From a virus: a stretch of 46,322 nt of DNA. This document shows positions 44,091-46,322 of the stretch, piece by piece. How positions within the stretch are numbered: position 1 is the stretch's first letter; every line of letters begins with the position of its first letter. Both the position numbers and the translations under genes were made by a program. The stretch spans positions 47,857 through 94,178 of IMG/VR virus record IMGVR_UViG_3300037961_002446; one strand, 5' to 3'. The notes beneath the pieces were generated by a model. The model was not told the DNA's origin, made no database searches, and saw nothing but the letters and a program-made list of their open reading frames with translations.

Positions 44091-45227
44091 TTATCTTCTC
44101 CATAATCTTGCTTGCCACATTTTAGAAATTACTTTTTGGTCAGGTTTCATTCTGAATCCTTTTCCTTTTGGTTCATCATAGGTTTTAGGGAACGCTTCCT
44201 TTGCAGTTTTTCTATAATCAAAGCCACGCTTTCTAGCGTTTTGCCACGCTCTATATCCGTTTGGTGCTTTGTTAGTCCCTGCTCTCTTTAATGCTCTATC
44301 AACCAATTCAATAATTGGAGTTGCAGTAGAAGTCAATTTGAAATCAATAATTTTACCCGCAGGAGTTTTCTTATCTCCTTCGGCATTAAATCTAGCAAGA
44401 CTCGCTACAAGTTCTTGGTCTTTGTTTTTTAATTTGAAAGACCTTGCTTGTAAGTCTTGTCTTACTTTCTTTACTAAGAGTTTACCACCATTACTCCAAA
44501 AAGCAGGATTCTTGATAACACTATCAAAATAATCTCCAATAGCACTAATCTCATCAAAATCTCTAGGTGGCGCACCGCCTCTTACTTCTTCTATTTCTAA
44601 ATCACTAATCTCTAAATCATCTCTAACCATTTCTTTAGCCTCTTGCATAATAGCAAGTAGTCCTTTTGGTTTAGCCCATCTATTAGAAGATTCAGCGAAT
44701 AGTGCTTCATGTGGTGGATTCTTTCCTGCAAACCATTCAGCAGGTGCGGCTTTCTTTCCTGTTTTCTTTTCATAAGCAGGACTTCTGTAGTGGCCTCTTA
44801 ATTCCACCTTTCTTCTTTTCTTACCGCCTCTTGTTTCAACAAATTCTGTAAATAGAATATCTTTAGGGTCTAAGGAAGTGTCTTTTAATTCAGCCAAAAC
44901 TTCTGCCATAGCATTGATAATCATGGCTTCTCCTTGAGTAAATACGCTACCGTCTACAATACCTTCAATGACTTGAAGTGCTTCTCTTGCACCTTGACCT
45001 TCTTTATCCGAATTAGCCGAACCGGGTCTAATGTTTCCAAATACATGAGTAAACAAAAAGTCATACAATGTAGGGACATTCTCTACATACAAATCATCAC
45101 CGCTAATACTTTGGCAGTTTTCTTTCCAAGTTCGGAAGTCCTTTACAAACTTGAAAGACTCAATGTTTTGATTGAAGGTATTGCCTCCCATCTTAACCTG
45201 TTTCTTTTTCTTAGTTTCCTTTACCAT
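44091..45227 (-). CDS. Unidentified basic protein (378 aa)
   Basis: Not recognised. Basic N-terminus (KETKKKKQVKMGG), a helical centre and a basic C-terminus (APNGYRAWQNARKRGFDYRK, and LWRR at the end). Its ATG overlaps the end of the small tagged gene by 17 bases; its end meets the small terminase candidate. DNA-binding or portal-proximal role possible; no clear motif. Confidence 0.4.
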   Translation of the reverse strand: MVKETKKKKQVKMGGNTFNQNIESFKFVKDFRTWKENCQSISGDDLYVENVPTLYDFLFTHVFGNIRPGSANSDKEGQGAREALQVIEGIVDGSVFTQGEAMIINAMAEVLAELKDTSLDPKDILFTEFVETRGGKKRRKVELRGHYRSPAYEKKTGKKAAPAEWFAGKNPPHEALFAESSNRWAKPKGLLAIMQEAKEMVRDDLEISDLEIEEVRGGAPPRDFDEISAIGDYFDSVIKNPAFWSNGGKLLVKKVRQDLQARSFKLKNKDQELVASLARFNAEGDKKTPAGKIIDFKLTSTATPIIELVDRALKRAGTNKAPNGYRAWQNARKRGFDYRKTAKEAFPKTYDEPKGKGFRMKPDQKVISKMWQARLWRR

Positions 45228-45348
45228 CTTCTTCTTCCTCCTTTTTCTTCTTTGAATATCTTATGTTGAATAAAGAAGGTGAAGATGTTGTGGTAACAGA
45301 ACCCGCCATCTTTTCTTCTTCTTTACGGACAATATCTCGCCAACTCAT
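45211..45348 (-). CDS. Tiny tagged protein MSWRDIVRKEE (45 aa)
   Basis: A short gene that begins MSWRDIVRKEEEK, a tag variant, then Ser/Thr-rich and a KKKKEEEED tail. Its ATG overlaps the upstream Cys-rich gene's stop (ATGA at 45345-45348), typical of real genes here. Its end overlaps the next gene by 17 bases. Its existence depends on the tag pattern and coupling; role unknown. Confidence 0.45.
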   Translation of the reverse strand: MSWRDIVRKEEEKMAGSVTTTSSPSLFNIRYSKKKKEEEEDGKGN

Positions 45349-45746
45349 TTTTGACCCCTCATTTGATTTTCTTTAGATGTTTTATCATCATCAATCGGGC
45401 CACCTTTAGCCCAAGTATAACAAGTTCTTGCTGAATGACATTTGAAATCGTGCATCCAACAATAACCTAAACGACCATCTTCATCGGTAGTTAATGGCAT
45501 ACAATCGTCCATTCTAGGTGAAATATCAAAAGCAATACAATTACTACAGTTAGATTCTTTTGCTACATCAGCAGTAGTGTTCCATCTCTTAGCATACTTT
45601 TCCCAATATTCTTCATCTTCTAGATTAAGTGGCCCATATCTGATATTAGGGTTTTTAACTGCGGCATCTCTATTTTTAGTATTGAGCATCAAATCTTGTG
45701 TTGCTCTAGGACAAGTAAGTTCCTTAAGAATAATTTGCCAACTCAT
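45345..45746 (-). CDS. Tagged Cys-rich protein of a marine-virus family (133 aa)
   Basis: The tag MSWQIILKEL is followed by a Cys-rich domain with C12, C67, C70, C82, C96, C103 and C109. TQDLMLNTKNRDAAV, IRYGPLNLEDEEYWEKYAKRW, CSNCIAFDISP and GYCWMHDFKCHSARTCYTW match a family I recall from cyanophages and other marine viruses (possible iron-sulfur or metal-binding, function unknown). Here it carries the N-terminal tag in front, so the tag looks like an added module. ATGA-linked to both neighbours. Confidence 0.6.
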   Translation of the reverse strand: MSWQIILKELTCPRATQDLMLNTKNRDAAVKNPNIRYGPLNLEDEEYWEKYAKRWNTTADVAKESNCSNCIAFDISPRMDDCMPLTTDEDGRLGYCWMHDFKCHSARTCYTWAKGGPIDDDKTSKENQMRGQK

Positions 45747-45850
45747 TTCTTTTCACCCGTGACAAAACATTTCTTTGACTTTGCCTCGCTATCATCAACT
45801 TCTTTTGATTTTGCGTCAAACCAACTATCTAAGTAATTACACCTTGTCAT
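45743..45850 (-). CDS. Tiny protein, possible degenerate tag (35 aa)
   Basis: Fits between two tagged genes: ATG 45850 follows GGTGAATAAT, and its stop overlaps the next ATG (ATGA). The sequence MTRCNYLDSWFDAKSKEVDD has a Trp in a similar place to the tag but not the I-L-K part. Short size makes it uncertain; tight coupling supports a real gene. Confidence 0.35.
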   Translation of the reverse strand: MTRCNYLDSWFDAKSKEVDDSEAKSKKCFVTGEKK

Positions 45851-45851
45851 A

Positions 45852-46160
45852 TTATTCACCTAAGCCATGTTGGTCTACGGCTTGAAGTAACTCTAATATC
45901 TTAATATCCATTTTAGTTAATCCTGATTTGCCTCTTAGTTTATACAATTCACCTTGTAAGTATTCGTGCATATCCGATGCGCTTACTCCTCCCAAACTGT
46001 TTCTAACTATGTTCTTTTTCATTCTCTTTTCATCATCAAATTGAGGAATAAGCGGTTGTTCTATAGAAGGTAGTCCTTGTTTTACTCTTTCTCTCGCTCT
46101 CTTAACATGGTCAGGAAGTTCCTCTTCCTCTTCATTCTTTAGAATTTTTTCCCAAGACAT
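45852..46160 (-). CDS. Tagged protein MSWEKILKNEE (102 aa)
   Basis: Begins MSWEKILKNEEEEELPDH, the clearest tag copy. The body is acidic then basic helices (RARERVKQGLPSIEQ; SASDMHEYLQGELYKL; TKMDIKILELLQAVDQ). No domain recognised. Its start lies three bases from the previous stop. Cargo role inferred. Confidence 0.5.
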   Translation of the reverse strand: MSWEKILKNEEEEELPDHVKRARERVKQGLPSIEQPLIPQFDDEKRMKKNIVRNSLGGVSASDMHEYLQGELYKLRGKSGLTKMDIKILELLQAVDQHGLGE

Positions 46161-46162
46161 AA

Positions 46163-46322
46163 TTAATCCCTATCCGTAAAAGCACTTCTGTTTTTCTTTT
46201 TCTTGTCTTTAGCGGCCTGTTTCATGGATTCCTTTTTGTTTCCATCACCGTCTAAATCTATGTAGTCGGGTTTAGCCCCTTCTGTTTTTTCAAATTGTTC
46301 TTTTTGACAAGAAGGACAATCG
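46163..46322 (-). CDS. C-terminal part of Cys-containing, EF-hand-like protein (partial)
   Basis: Runs off the right edge; 53 codons visible, ending at TAA 46165-46163. Reads CPSCQKEQ (C-x2-C, half a zinc site) and DYIDLDGDGNKKESMKQA, close to a calcium-binding EF-hand loop (DxDxDG), then a Lys-rich end. I recall similar short motifs in marine viral proteins. The start, and whether it has the tag, lies outside the window. Confidence 0.45.
   Translation of the reverse strand, partial: DCPSCQKEQFEKTEGAKPDYIDLDGDGNKKESMKQAAKDKKKKNRSAFTDRD

Noticed and set aside
1-46322. tRNA genes, CRISPR arrays, insertion sequences
   Set aside because: No cloverleaf, regularly spaced repeats or transposase motifs were noticed on reading; a covariance-model scan would be decisive.
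1-46322. Cyanophage or other bacterial phage as the source
   Set aside because: A few small proteins recall cyanophage families, but there are no photosynthesis genes or T4-type sheath, and GTPase, ligase and ribosome sites lean archaeal. Not excluded.

Overview
The window is one continuous block of a tailed-virus (HK97-fold, Caudoviricetes-type) genome. It is AT-rich, and every gene I can support lies on the minus strand, so transcription runs from the right end to the left end. Genes are packed with 4-base ATGA or TAATG overlaps or a few spare bases; no gap exceeds about 55 bases, and I see no tRNA, rRNA, CRISPR or IS element. Ribosome-binding sites are a mix of GGTGAT and GGAGG types. Those sites, an Arf-like small GTPase, an archaeal-looking TATA candidate and a replication-type ATP-dependent DNA ligase fit a marine archaeal virus (for example a virus of Marine Group II or a relative) better than a well-known bacterial phage. 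The host cannot be proven from this window.

In transcription order: (1) 46322-36127, a run of mostly small proteins, many starting with the same short peptide, M-x-W-x-x-I-L-K. They carry unrelated bodies: a Cys-rich domain, a zinc ribbon, a winged-helix-like segment, an acetyltransferase-like fold and large helical proteins. A candidate small terminase with two identical-spacing zinc/HTH repeats also lies here. (2) 36127-30074, the large terminase, a LAGLIDADG-NUDIX fusion, an HMG-CoA lyase and a portal protein with two zinc-ribbon insertions. (3) 30064-24683, helical proteins, a mini-scaffold-like protein and an 840-residue DNA ligase. (4) 24638-20042, prohead protease/scaffold, major capsid protein, a Lys-rich-tailed protein, a decoration-like protein, two membrane proteins and the GTPase. 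(5) 20031-14981, neck and connector proteins and a tail terminator. (6) 14952-1, major tail protein, tail chaperones joined by a -1 frameshift, tape measure, distal tail proteins, a LamG protein, a 2,223-residue hub and a tail fibre that runs off the left edge. No sheath gene is visible between terminator and tube, so a siphovirus-like tail is the simplest reading.

The most interesting signal is the W-x-x-I-(L/H)-K peptide. It sits at the N-terminus of at least eight proteins in the right-hand third, and a related form (MDWS-D/E-IHKM) sits at the C-terminus of both the scaffold and a small coiled-coil protein. In many tailed phages the scaffold C-terminus is what binds the coat. A simple hypothesis is that the N-terminal peptides are capsid-loading tags that imitate the scaffold, sending cargo proteins into the prohead. 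Other points to follow up are the Arf-like GTPase beside two membrane proteins in the head gene cluster, the viral HMG-CoA lyase with its catalytic residues intact, the A-AAA-AAC frameshift site, and the unusual domain fusions.
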